A stretch of 64,000 bases of DNA, taken from contig CALVTO010000002.1 of assembly GCA_944362705.1 (NCBI GenBank), positions 283,294 through 347,293 of the forward strand, read 5' to 3'. The position numbers were made by a program, and so were the translations under genes. Position 1 is the stretch's first letter. Each line of letters starts with the position of its first letter. This document shows, piece by piece, positions 1 to 7,588 of this stretch. The notes below the pieces were generated by a model. It did not search any database, had not been told where the DNA came from, and saw nothing but the letters and a program-made list of their open reading frames with translations. The stretch is from an uncultured Clostridia bacterium (lineage in GTDB: Bacteria; Bacillota; Clostridia; Christensenellales; UBA1242).

Positions 1-171
1 AGCGGTTCTTGCGGGTACTGCCACTCAAAACTTGTAAGCGGTGACGTATATATACCTGAAAGCAAAGACGGCAGACGGTTAGCCGACCTAAAATTTGGCT
101 ACATTCACCCATGCGTTACCTACCCAAGAAGTGATGTAAAACTTATTGTACCATTCCAAGAACGTAAATAA
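1..171 (+). CDS. C-terminal fragment of an unknown protein (5' end outside window)
   Basis: Frame 1 is open from the first base and ends at TAA 169-171, giving the last 56 residues of a protein that begins before the window. It has a CGYC (CxxC) motif near its start and ends VPFQERK. I do not recognise the family. A hairpin terminator follows about 45 nt downstream, which supports a real gene end. No function is assigned. Confidence 0.5.
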   Translation, partial: SGSCGYCHSKLVSGDVYIPESKDGRRLADLKFGYIHPCVTYPRSDVKLIVPFQERK

Positions 172-212
172 ACAAAAACACACCACCTGCGCCACAAAGA
201 TAATATAAAATA

Positions 213-249
213 AAAAAAGAAACTCTAATAACAGAGCTTCTTTTTTATT
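213..249. terminator. Bidirectional hairpin terminator
   Basis: An imperfect stem (AAGAA/CTCT arms at 217-226 pairing with 233-242) is flanked by A-rich and T-rich tracts. It can end both the plus-strand gene before it and the minus-strand gene after it. Confidence 0.6.
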
Positions 250-489
250 TTACCAATCTTGCACTTTATGCGAAGGTATTTTTATATCATCATAATAAGC
301 AAAATAGTTGTTTTTAAATTTTTCAAGGGTTTGCTTGGTTTTCTTTTTCTTTTGCACTTCTTTGCCTTGTTTGCATTGTGCTTTTTTTCGCTCCGCAAAC
401 ATTTCTTCTAGTTGCTCGGGCGTATAATCTTGCAAGCAAACACCTTCATCTTGTTTTAAATTTTGATTAAAAAGTTCGTTATTATTCAT
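250..489 (-). CDS. Small lysine-rich hypothetical protein (79 aa)
   Basis: Starts at ATG 489 (MNNNELFNQN), chosen because a GTGGGG purine tract lies just upstream and a TATACT -10 (522-527) sits where a promoter should be; longer in-frame starts would lie inside that promoter. The protein is hydrophilic with a KKKKTK cluster in the middle and no membrane segment or signal peptide. Family not recognised. It is a single gene between two terminators, so the context gives no hint of function. Confidence 0.5.
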   Translation of the reverse strand: MNNNELFNQNLKQDEGVCLQDYTPEQLEEMFAERKKAQCKQGKEVQKKKKTKQTLEKFKNNYFAYYDDIKIPSHKVQDW

Positions 490-521
490 GTTACCCCACA
501 CGCATTTTGTTTGTATGGTTA

Positions 522-527
522 AGTATA
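522..527 (-). promoter_or_regulatory. -10 element (TATACT) of the 79-aa gene
   Basis: TATACT on the minus strand, 33 nt before the ATG. It is one of many TATACT -10 elements in the window. Confidence 0.4.
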
Positions 528-550
528 CGCGCAATATTTTATTTTTTCAA

Positions 551-584
551 GAAAAAAACAGCCTTTTATTTAGCTGTTTTTTTA
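551..584 (-). terminator. Terminator of the phosphoketolase gene
   Basis: ACAGC/GCTGT stem extended by A and T runs. It overlaps the last codons of the phosphoketolase gene and ends in a T-run on the minus strand. Confidence 0.7.
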
Positions 585-2983
585 CGTGTTTTTGCGGGTT
601 TTGTAGCCGTTGTTGCTTCTTCTGTTTCTTTTGCGTTCCATTTCCAGTTTAATATTTCTGGCATATCTATACCATGTTCTTCAATATAGGTTTTATGCTG
701 TGCAAGTATTTCGTTAAGTTTTTCAACAATAATCTTGGTTTCTTTTGCGTTTGGTTGCACCTTTTGCAAAACATCCATCGCTAAATGCCACCTATCTACT
801 TTGTTACGCACGCGCATATCAAATGGAGTGGTTATAGCGCCTTCTTCCTCATACCCATGCACCAAAATATTTTTATTGTTACGATGATACAACAACCCAT
901 AGATAAGTCTTGGGTAACCATGGAACGAGAAAATAACAGGTTTATCTTTGGTAAATATGCTATCAAACTTTTGGTCGGTTAAGCCATCTTTACTTTCTTT
1001 ATTTAACGTGCATAAGTTTACAATGTTTACAAAACGCACTTTAATGTTTGGCGCATATGTTTTTAAGAAATCTACACAGGCAAGCGCTTCTAGGGTTACC
1101 GTATCGCCACAACTAACGAGTACAATATCGGGTTCTTGCTTTCCGCATGTACTTGCCCAATTCCATACGCTTATACCTTTTTGCACGTGCTCTTGCGCTT
1201 CTTTCATGCTTAGCCATTGCCATGTTGGGTGTTTTGATGCCACAATAGCATTGATTTTATTTGCTGTTTTTGTGCATTGTGCGTATGTGCAAATAAGCGT
1301 GTTTGCATCGGCTGGCAAGTAAACCCCTATGTTATCGGCTTTTTTGTTCATCATGTGGTCTAGCAAGCCCGGTTCTTGGTGTGTGTAGCCGTTATGGTCT
1401 TGTTGCCAAACATTGCTTGTTAAAATTAAGTTTAACGATGAAATTGGTTTACGCCATGCAAGTTCTCCTGCAAGTTTTAGCCATTTTGCATGTTGGCCAA
1501 TCATAGAATCTACCACGCGAATAAACGCTTCGTAACTTGCAAACATACCGTGCCTACCCGAAAGAATATACCCTTCAAGCACACCTTCACAAAAATGCTC
1601 ACTCAAATAGGAATCTAGCACCCTACCATCGGCAGATAGGTATTCGTCGGTACTTACGGTTGGAAGTTCAAACGTACGGTTTTCTTCTTCAAAAACATGG
1701 TACAACCTATTGCTCATAGCCTCATCTGGGCAAAATATACGGTAGTTTTTACTTGCTTCGTTTAGTTTAAAAATATCTCGAATATATGCGCTTAACGCAA
1801 GCATGTCTTGCGCCTGCACCTTGCCATGCCCCGTAAATTTCACGCCATATTTTTTCACGCTTGGTAATTTTAAAGTTTTTAACAATTCACCGCCATTGGC
1901 CACAGGGTTTGCACTTATACGCTTTTTACCCTTTGGCGCCATAGCACGAATTTGCGGAAGTAATTTTCCGTTTTTATCAAACAATTCTTCTGGGTGATAA
2001 CTTTCTAACCATTTTATTAATATTTCAAACCCGTTGGTATCGCTAAGCGAAACAGGTACTTGATGCGCACGGAAATTGCCTTCCACCTTTTTTTGATTCA
2101 CCATTTTAGGCCCCGTCCACCCTTTTGGTGTACGTAATACAATCATTGGCCAAACAGGGCGCACTACCTGTTTATTTTTACGCGCTTGTTTTTGTATGGT
2201 TTGAATTTCTTCTATGCATGCGTCCATGGCTCTTGCCATTTTTTCATGCATTTGCATATAATCGTCCCCTTCTACAAAATAAGGTCGCCAACCTAACCCG
2301 CTAAAATATTGAAACAATTCTTGTTTAGAAATACGTGAAAGCACGGTTGGGTTACTAATTTTATATCCGTTTAAATGTAAAATAGGCAACACTGCCCCAT
2401 CGGTTTTAGGGTTTAAAAATTTATTGCCATGCCAAGAACAAGCCAGTGGTCCTGTTTCGGCTTCGCCATCGCCAATGGTTACCGCGGTAATAAGATTTGG
2501 GTTATCGAGCACTGTTCCAAACGCATGTGCTAAAGAATAGCCAAGTTCTCCGCCTTCGTGTATAGACCCTGGAACTTCTGGCGCTACGTGGCTACTTGTG
2601 CCCCCTGGAAACGAAAAGTTTTTACACAATTTTTCTAGCCCTTTTTCATCTTGCGTAAACTCTGGATATACTTCGGTATAGGTTCCTTCTAAATATGCGT
2701 TCGATATAAAAAAGTTGCCACCATGACCCGGCCCCGCAATCAACATCATATTTACGTTGTGCGCTAAAATAGCACGGTTTAAATGCGCATATACAAAGTT
2801 TTGCCCAGGGCAAGTACCCCAATGGCCAACTAACCTTGGTTTAATATCACTTTCCTTTAAAGGTCGTTTTAAAAGTGCATTTTTTTGTAAATATAATTGC
2901 GCTGCCGAAACATAGTTGGCGGCACGCCAATATTTATGTACATTTTCTAAATATTTTTTACTTAAGAAATAATTGTTATTCAC
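566..2983 (-). CDS. xfp: Xylulose-5-phosphate/fructose-6-phosphate phosphoketolase
   Basis: Thiamine-diphosphate enzyme that splits xylulose 5-P (and often fructose 6-P) with phosphate to acetyl-phosphate plus glyceraldehyde 3-P (or erythrose 4-P), the key step of heterolactic or bifid-type sugar catabolism. Family hallmarks are visible: SFPGGTSSHVAPEVPGS (residues 124-140), the ThDP motif GDGEAETG (171-178) and GHGKVQAQDML further on. At 805 aa it has the normal family length. I place the start at GTG 2983 because an AATGAGGTG ribosome site lies 6 nt upstream; upstream ATGs fall within the promoter. The C-terminus carries a lysine/threonine-rich tail. Single gene with its own promoter and terminator. 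It implies acetate and ATP production through acetyl-P, presumably with acetate kinase encoded elsewhere. Confidence 0.96.
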   Translation of the reverse strand: MNNNYFLSKKYLENVHKYWRAANYVSAAQLYLQKNALLKRPLKESDIKPRLVGHWGTCPGQNFVYAHLNRAILAHNVNMMLIAGPGHGGNFFISNAYLEGTYTEVYPEFTQDEKGLEKLCKNFSFPGGTSSHVAPEVPGSIHEGGELGYSLAHAFGTVLDNPNLITAVTIGDGEAETGPLACSWHGNKFLNPKTDGAVLPILHLNGYKISNPTVLSRISKQELFQYFSGLGWRPYFVEGDDYMQMHEKMARAMDACIEEIQTIQKQARKNKQVVRPVWPMIVLRTPKGWTGPKMVNQKKVEGNFRAHQVPVSLSDTNGFEILIKWLESYHPEELFDKNGKLLPQIRAMAPKGKKRISANPVANGGELLKTLKLPSVKKYGVKFTGHGKVQAQDMLALSAYIRDIFKLNEASKNYRIFCPDEAMSNRLYHVFEEENRTFELPTVSTDEYLSADGRVLDSYLSEHFCEGVLEGYILSGRHGMFASYEAFIRVVDSMIGQHAKWLKLAGELAWRKPISSLNLILTSNVWQQDHNGYTHQEPGLLDHMMNKKADNIGVYLPADANTLICTYAQCTKTANKINAIVASKHPTWQWLSMKEAQEHVQKGISVWNWASTCGKQEPDIVLVSCGDTVTLEALACVDFLKTYAPNIKVRFVNIVNLCTLNKESKDGLTDQKFDSIFTKDKPVIFSFHGYPRLIYGLLYHRNNKNILVHGYEEEGAITTPFDMRVRNKVDRWHLAMDVLQKVQPNAKETKIIVEKLNEILAQHKTYIEEHGIDMPEILNWKWNAKETEEATTATKPAKTRKKTAK

Positions 2984-3002
2984 TTGTTTCACCTCATTAT
3001 TT

Positions 3003-3031
3003 AGTATACAAATTTTGTTCATAATGCGCAA
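3003..3031 (-). promoter_or_regulatory. Promoter of xfp
   Basis: Minus-strand -35 TTGCGC (3026-3031), 17-bp spacer and -10 TATACT (3003-3008). Transcription would start about 10 nt before the ribosome site of xfp. Confidence 0.6.
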
Positions 3032-3099
3032 ACATTATGCGTGTTTATACAAAACTTTCACTCTTGCCTTATATTTTATGAAACAAAATTTTTTTATGT

Positions 3100-3128
3100 T
3101 TGCAAAAAGCACCTATTTTGGGTATACT
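3100..3128 (+). promoter_or_regulatory. Promoter of mutY, immediately before the start codon
   Basis: -35 TTGCAA (3100-3105), 17-bp spacer and -10 TATACT (3123-3128). Only 6 nt separate the -10 from ATG 3135, so transcription should start at or next to the A of the start codon. Confidence 0.6.
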
Positions 3129-3134
3129 AAGCAT

Positions 3135-4139
3135 ATGCTTACACAACAAAACTTTTCTAAACCATTAGTTGCTTGGTACAAACAACATAAACGAGATTTG
3201 CCTTGGCGTAACACCAAAGACCCTTACGCTATTTTCGTGAGCGAAATTATGTTGCAACAAACGCGGGTAGAAGCTGTAAAAAAATATTATGCGCCTTTTA
3301 TACAAAAATTTCCTACAACCAAAGCGCTTAGCAATGCTTCCCAAGAAGAACTTTTGCGTGCTTGGCAAGGCTTAGGGTATTACAGACGCGCAAAAAACTT
3401 ACAACGCGCGTGCATGCAAATAGAAACTGAATACAATGGGCAATTCCCTACAACACAAAAAGAACTGTCTTTATTGTATGGCGTAGGCTTGTACACATCG
3501 TGCGCGGTAGCAAGCATTTGTTTCAACGAGCGCGTACCCGCGGTAGACGGCAATGTACTACGCGTGTTTGCCCGAGTAACCGCACTACCAGATAATGTTT
3601 TATTAGAAAAAACCAAACAAAACGTATATCAACAACTTTTACCGCTAGTACCTAAAGAAGCGGGAAGTTTTAACCAGGCGTTTATGGACTTAGGTTCTAG
3701 CATTTGCTTGCCCGCAAACCCCTTGTGCCAGCATTGCCCTTTAGCAAGTGTATGTAAAGGCAAACACAACCCGACAGCATTCCCTGTACGTGAAAAAAAG
3801 CAAAACAAGCCTGCCTTTCATAAAACGGTTGCCATTCTATATTACAAAGATGCAATCTGCATAGAAAAACGCAAAGACGATGGACTTTTAGCGGGTATGT
3901 ATGCCTTCCCGAACCTAGATGGGTGGCTGACCGAAGCCGAGGCCACCGCATGGGTAGAAAAAAACTTTGGCGATGTACAAGCCCTAACCCAGCAATACCA
4001 TAAAAAACATATTTTTACGCACCAAATATGGAATATGCGGGTGTATGTATTTACACTTTCTTCCATAAAAACCACTTCATTTGTGCCCGATATTTCTGCT
4101 TACCCTATACCTACAGCATTTTTAAAATGTTTGCCATAA
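3135..4139 (+). CDS. mutY: Adenine DNA glycosylase MutY
   Basis: Base-excision repair enzyme that removes adenine mispaired with 8-oxoguanine. Order: helix-hairpin-helix glycosylase domain with catalytic Glu37 (in EIMLQQT), HhH LYGVGLYT (114-121) and VDGNV with the catalytic Asp138; a perfect C-x6-C-x2-C-x5-C iron-sulfur cluster motif near residue 200; then a C-terminal NUDIX-like 8-oxoG recognition domain. 334 aa, normal. Start ATG 3135 is where homology begins; no Shine-Dalgarno precedes it and the promoter -10 is 6 nt away, so the mRNA is probably leaderless. Its last 46 codons are duplicated 1,660 bp downstream around an inserted two-gene cassette, so the present 3' end may have been supplied by the insertion. 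Confidence 0.95.
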   Translation: MLTQQNFSKPLVAWYKQHKRDLPWRNTKDPYAIFVSEIMLQQTRVEAVKKYYAPFIQKFPTTKALSNASQEELLRAWQGLGYYRRAKNLQRACMQIETEYNGQFPTTQKELSLLYGVGLYTSCAVASICFNERVPAVDGNVLRVFARVTALPDNVLLEKTKQNVYQQLLPLVPKEAGSFNQAFMDLGSSICLPANPLCQHCPLASVCKGKHNPTAFPVREKKQNKPAFHKTVAILYYKDAICIEKRKDDGLLAGMYAFPNLDGWLTEAEATAWVEKNFGDVQALTQQYHKKHIFTHQIWNMRVYVFTLSSIKTTSFVPDISAYPIPTAFLKCLP

Positions 4140-4142
4140 AAA
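4002..4142 (+). repeat. Direct repeat copy 1: 3' end of mutY
   Basis: 141 bp matching 5662-5802 with two differences (4019 G/A, 4130 T/C), both synonymous in the mutY frame. It covers the last 46 codons and the stop. The flanking terminator is poor in this copy and intact in copy 2. Confidence 0.95.
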
Positions 4143-4284
4143 AAGCCTCTAAACAAGCGACTTTTTTTATAATTTCTAAACAACGAAATACTTCTAAACA
4201 CCTTTTATTTTTATATAAAAAATTATTTTAAAATCGGACCTGATTTCATATTCCTAACACAACGAAGCATTAGTAGACGTCAAA

Positions 4285-4770
4285 CTATTTTATAACTTTT
4301 AAATCATCAATTTTTACAGAGATACAATCACCATAATATTCCCCGTTTTGGTCTATACCAGAAAAATCAACTTCTACATAATCTTGTATAGCGAAATTTT
4401 CCATTACACAACCCTTATCCCCTTTATGAATTCCGTATTTTGCATATTTATGGTCTTCTACTAATAATTCAACCATATCATATGCTTTTATTTTTAAAGG
4501 TTCTATTTTAGTTTTTGCTTGTGTTTTTATAGTATCCAGTTTTGATATCAATTCTTTTAATATATTATCTGGTAGTTGTTCTTTTTCTGCAACAACATCA
4601 CAAGTATATATTTTCGCAATAATATAATCACCTTGATTTTCTGGATTAAAAAATAAAACATCTAATGTATCAAAATTATATTTAATTACAATGCCGTGCA
4701 TATCTTTTACTAAATTGTATTCTTTATATGGTTTTTCATTTTTTAGTAATATTAAATCAAATTTTTTCAT
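4285..4770 (-). CDS. Putative immunity protein with two DUF4926-like repeats
   Basis: 161 aa with two similar halves. Residues about 3-60 (KKFDLILLKNEK...HGIVIKYNFDTLDVLFF) and about 98-160 (AYDMVELLVEDHK...GDKGCVMENFAIQDYVEVDF) both show the DUF4926 pattern: a DLILL/DMVELL start, a G-x-V/I turn and a beta-rich VxF end. From general knowledge, DUF4926 proteins are commonly encoded beside DUF6883-type toxins as immunity proteins. Start ATG 4770 is preceded by GGAGG and overlaps the stop of the upstream gene (ATGA), so the two are translationally coupled. No signal peptide, so it should act in the cytoplasm. Function is inferred from domain pattern and context, not certain. Confidence 0.6.
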   Translation of the reverse strand: MKKFDLILLKNEKPYKEYNLVKDMHGIVIKYNFDTLDVLFFNPENQGDYIIAKIYTCDVVAEKEQLPDNILKELISKLDTIKTQAKTKIEPLKIKAYDMVELLVEDHKYAKYGIHKGDKGCVMENFAIQDYVEVDFSGIDQNGEYYGDCISVKIDDLKVIK

Positions 4771-5351
4771 TTTATCCAACCTCCAAATGGCGTAATATTT
4801 CTAATTTTACCTTCTGGGCAAAGCATCCAGCCACTATAAAACTTTTTCCCTTTTAAGTCTGTCGGTATTGCCAATCTTTGCCCTCTTCTATCAAGATTCT
4901 TTAATTTATAATTTCCAAGCAAGTATTGCTTTAATGCTTGTCTGCAATATTCTTTTTTTAAATATTCAGAATCTTTAACTGAATATCCTAAGTCGTAAAA
5001 AATTTTATTTTTCCCTTTAGAATCTCTTACATTCTTGAATACATATTCAGTAAATTTTGCAATATCACATTCGGCATAAGATTTGTTTTCCACTTTTGAA
5101 AATGAAATATCCTTTTTTCTACAATCACAATGTTCATGCAATGGCTGTTTAGGTCTATTGGTATCTAATAGATAACAACCATCTAGTGCAGAGCAACTCA
5201 TGCAGTGCGCAAATATTGCCATTAAATTTCTCAAGATTTCCCTGTACCATTCTGGTTTGTTAGGTATTAAAAAATGATCCCATTCAATCCACCTATTATA
5301 GCTTAAATTTTCATTCTCATCAAACCGTATAAAATCATCAAATATACTCAT
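4767..5351 (-). CDS. Putative toxin: MuF-like cysteine motif plus DUF6883-like C-terminal domain
   Basis: 194 aa. The middle (about residues 50-82) has paired cysteines followed by LDGCYLLD and PLHEHCDCRKKD, resembling the C-terminal C..C/PxHxxCxC signature of phage MuF/minor-head proteins, which often carry toxin domains. The remainder (AKFTEYVF...GKNKIFYDLGYS...RGQRLAIPTDLKGK...SGWML...IRNITPF) fits the DUF6883 domain of polymorphic toxins. The protein is short: it looks like the toxin end of a much larger protein. ATG 5351 has AAAGGAGA about 11 nt upstream. It overlaps the downstream immunity-like gene by 4 nt. The pair lies inside the duplicated mutY 3' end, a sign of insertion. Toxicity is inferred. 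Confidence 0.55.
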   Translation of the reverse strand: MSIFDDFIRFDENENLSYNRWIEWDHFLIPNKPEWYREILRNLMAIFAHCMSCSALDGCYLLDTNRPKQPLHEHCDCRKKDISFSKVENKSYAECDIAKFTEYVFKNVRDSKGKNKIFYDLGYSVKDSEYLKKEYCRQALKQYLLGNYKLKNLDRRGQRLAIPTDLKGKKFYSGWMLCPEGKIRNITPFGGWIK

Positions 5352-5375
5352 ATTATATTATATCTCCTTTTAAAA

Positions 5376-5415
5376 TGCAAAAGGTTGAAGACCTCTGTTA
5401 TCTCCAACCTTTTTA
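5376..5415. terminator. Strong hairpin just upstream of the toxin-like gene
   Basis: Stem AAAAGGTTG (5379-5387) pairs with CAACCTTTT (5405-5413) and an inner AGA/TCT extends it. A T-run follows on the plus strand. It lies about 28 nt before the toxin start, so it could also act in its leader. Confidence 0.6.
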
Positions 5416-5661
5416 GTTACATTATATCATTAAAATTTTTCATATTTGCCCTAGTGTGCCATAATTTTTTTATTGTTTTTGTAATTTTTTTTATCTTTGC
5501 TTTTCATCTTCATATAGTTGTATTAAAATTTTTGTTTAATTTTTGTATTGTGTTGCGTATATATTTATCAGTAAAGCTATTAACCATTTTTTCGTTGAAA
5601 TGATTAAACATACGTTTGTATTTGTTAAGTCATAATTTTCTCTAACAAAGTTGTTGTACTA
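5416..5661. other. Gene-free AT-rich segment between the toxin gene and mutY repeat copy 2
   Basis: No convincing open frame. The minus strand has short lysine/asparagine-rich frames broken by stops, possibly the remains of the upstream part of the toxin gene, but nothing identifiable. Confidence 0.4.
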
Positions 5662-5802
5662 AAAAAACATATTTTTACACACCAAATATGGAATATGCGG
5701 GTGTATGTATTTACACTTTCTTCCATAAAAACCACTTCATTTGTGCCCGATATTTCTGCTTACCCTATACCTACAGCATTTTTAAAATGCTTGCCATAAA
5801 AA
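5662..5802 (+). repeat. Direct repeat copy 2: duplicated 3' end of mutY
   Basis: Second copy of 4002-4142 with two synonymous differences. It keeps the mutY stop and is followed by an intact terminator, so this is probably the original 3' end of mutY, now separated from the gene body. Confidence 0.95.
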
Positions 5803-5829
5803 GAGGTCGCTTGTTTAGCGACCTTTTTG
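5802..5829. terminator. Bidirectional terminator (original mutY terminator)
   Basis: AGGTCGC (5804-5810), 7-nt loop, GCGACCT (5818-5824), then a T-run. It also contains the stop codon of the minus-strand gene that ends at 5815. Copy 1 of the repeat is followed by a decayed version with the loop sequence in the other orientation. Confidence 0.75.
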
Positions 5830-6201
5830 TTGATTTATAAACGATTCCGTAATGAAATGTTCTTTTTGTTCTTCCACAAAATCTTTGGCGAACTGCTCTA
5901 CCAACCTAGGGTGATTATCGTCTCCGGTGTATCGTCTGCTGGCATACAACATAACCCTTGGGGAACTTTCTTCTTGTGCTTGTATGTACCACTCGTCACC
6001 CTTTTTTACCATTTGCACTTCATCAAAATAATAAGCTGTGTACTCAGAAAAATCTTCATCATCACTCCACGATTCGCCGTCTTGAATTCAGCCATGTGCA
6101 CGCGCCCACGTTTCAAACAAAACAATATCTTTTCGAGCTATTTCTTCTACCTGCATGGCAAGCATGCAACTGCCAAGCAACTCCCTCATGTTTACATACA
6201 T
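5815..6201 (-). pseudogene. Hypothetical protein gene interrupted by one in-frame TGA
   Basis: From ATG 6201 (strong AAAAAGGAG site, 1 nt after the tmk stop) the frame runs 128 codons to TAA at 5815, with a single internal TGA at 6088-6090 (codon 38, after ARAHG and before IQDGESWSDDEDF). The rest has no stops and reads as a normal acidic protein with several tryptophans, so TGG-to-TGA is a likely origin. It could also be read through, or translation may restart at MVKKGDEW. No known domain. It sits in an operon downstream of the HD protein and tmk. Confidence 0.6.
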
Positions 6202-6202
6202 T

Positions 6203-6892
6203 TTATTCTCCTTTTTGCACACTATTTACAAGCGTTTTAATTTCTTCATGAATTTCTTCAATCGTTTTTATGGTGTCATTTGCATGCACACAATCCACGA
6301 TATTCCAGCCTAAGGTTTGTGCCATTTCCATACCTACTTTATACGCGTTAGTTAAGTGCGAAATATCGGCTTCGTGAATATCTTTGCTTTCGCCATTTTT
6401 AAGTTCTACACGCGCATGCGCTAATTCTAAACTTTTCTCTACCGGCATATTTAAAAAGATAACCATATTGGGTTGTGGCAAACACAACGTTTTATATTCT
6501 AAATTCACCAACCACTCTACAAAACTTTTTCTTTCTTCTAGGCTGGCTAGTTTGCTTGCCTGGTGCAATAAGTTGCTTTCTACATAACGATCAAAAATAA
6601 TTGTATACCCTTTTTCATAATATGGTTTTATTTTGTTGTAATACGTGCACAACCTATCTGCCGCAAAAAGTACAGAAGATTGATATGCAGAAAACTCGCC
6701 TGCATGTTCCACAAGTTCTCCACCCAAGTACATTTTTACAGGCCCACTTGATGGACTTTGATAATTAGGAAAACTTTGTGAAATAACATGTTCGCCCTTT
6801 GCTTGCATGTATTCTAACAGTTTTTTTGTTTGCGTTTGCTTGCCTGAACCATCGGTACCTTCAATGGTTATAATAAACCCTTTATTTATCAC
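6203..6892 (-). CDS. tmk: Thymidylate kinase
   Basis: Phosphorylates dTMP to dTDP with ATP for DNA synthesis. The P-loop is EGTDGSGKQTQTKKL (residues 11-25), and the FDRYVESNLLHQ segment corresponds to the DR(Y/H) dNMP-binding motif. 229 aa, slightly longer than usual. Start GTG 6892 is chosen because GGAGAG lies 5 nt upstream. It overlaps the end of the HD-domain gene by 11 nt and is followed 1 nt later by the interrupted gene, so all three form one operon. With thyX and dCMP deaminase elsewhere in the window it completes the route to dTTP. Confidence 0.93.
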   Translation of the reverse strand: MINKGFIITIEGTDGSGKQTQTKKLLEYMQAKGEHVISQSFPNYQSPSSGPVKMYLGGELVEHAGEFSAYQSSVLFAADRLCTYYNKIKPYYEKGYTIIFDRYVESNLLHQASKLASLEERKSFVEWLVNLEYKTLCLPQPNMVIFLNMPVEKSLELAHARVELKNGESKDIHEADISHLTNAYKVGMEMAQTLGWNIVDCVHANDTIKTIEEIHEEIKTLVNSVQKGE

Positions 6893-7511
6893 TAACGCTC
6901 TCCTTCTCTTCTATAAATTTTGCCAGTTCTTGAAAAATACCTTTATAGCAACTTTTGCCATATTGCATAAATTTTTGAGCAACGCTTGTATATCCTTCTT
7001 TTTCCATTGCTTGTAATTCGGCATTGGTTTTTAATTGCTCATGCATTCTGGTTGGGTCAAATGCATCTCCATACATGTAGGCCTGAATTACCGCCTCAAG
7101 TTTATCACACATGTAAGCAAATTGCGCCTCGGGCGTAGTTCTACTATCAAATTCATGAACATAGGCCAATATTTGGTCTTTATTCATGTAGTTTGCAAAC
7201 AACTCTGCCATTGCCTTTTGGGCAAGTTCCGCTTTGCTTGCATACTCTGCCTGAAATGGGGTTAAATCGCCAATTAAGGCTTCTTCCGTTTCATGAAGGG
7301 CTAGCATAGTAAATACCCTTTCCATATTTATATTTTGTTTTTGTGTGGCAAAAATACTTGTTGCTAAGGCACATGTGCCAAACACATGCTCCGCTACACT
7401 TTCCGCGCGCACCGTAGGCTTTAGTCCCCAATGAATCCAACCTGTTCTTGGCAATGTTTTTAATTTGTGTAATACACTATATAACTGAAAAATTTTTTCA
7501 ACTTGTTTCAT
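6882..7511 (-). CDS. HD-family 5'-nucleotidase-like protein (YfbR type)
   Basis: 209 aa, all helical, of the HD phosphohydrolase superfamily. The segment PTVRAESVAEHVFGTCALA followed by ALHETEEALIGDLTPFQ matches the YfbR/YGK1 5'-deoxynucleotidase pattern (HS/EH...HD..E...GD). In this protein the HD doublet reads HE. From ATG 7511 (GAGGTTGTT upstream); -10 TATAGT nearby. It is first in an operon with tmk, which suggests a role in deoxynucleotide turnover (dNMP to deoxynucleoside). Substrate not proven. Confidence 0.7.
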   Translation of the reverse strand: MKQVEKIFQLYSVLHKLKTLPRTGWIHWGLKPTVRAESVAEHVFGTCALATSIFATQKQNINMERVFTMLALHETEEALIGDLTPFQAEYASKAELAQKAMAELFANYMNKDQILAYVHEFDSRTTPEAQFAYMCDKLEAVIQAYMYGDAFDPTRMHEQLKTNAELQAMEKEGYTSVAQKFMQYGKSCYKGIFQELAKFIEEKESVSDK

Positions 7512-7562
7512 AACAACCTCACTTCTGTTACTATACCACAAACTCTTTTTTGTACAAAATAA

Positions 7563-7588
7563 AAAAGAACGGGGTGCCCCATTCTTTT
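7563..7588. terminator. Terminator between the HD-tmk operon promoter and the 332-aa gene
   Basis: GAACGGGG/CCCCATTC stem with a 2-nt centre, flanked by A and T runs. It serves the minus-strand gene that ends at 7587. Confidence 0.65.

Noticed and set aside
2973..3134. N-terminally longer MutY
   Set aside because: The extra residues overlap the xfp promoter and the mutY -35/-10, and homology starts at ATG 3135.
5385..5603. 72-codon plus-strand frame rich in Phe/Ile
   Set aside because: It overlaps the hairpin before the toxin gene, has no ribosome site, and its composition is that of random AT-rich DNA.
6088..6090. Possible selenocysteine codon or TGA=Trp recoding
   Set aside because: No SECIS-like hairpin is evident right after the TGA, and other genes use TGA as stop (for example the toxin gene at 4767) and TGG for Trp.
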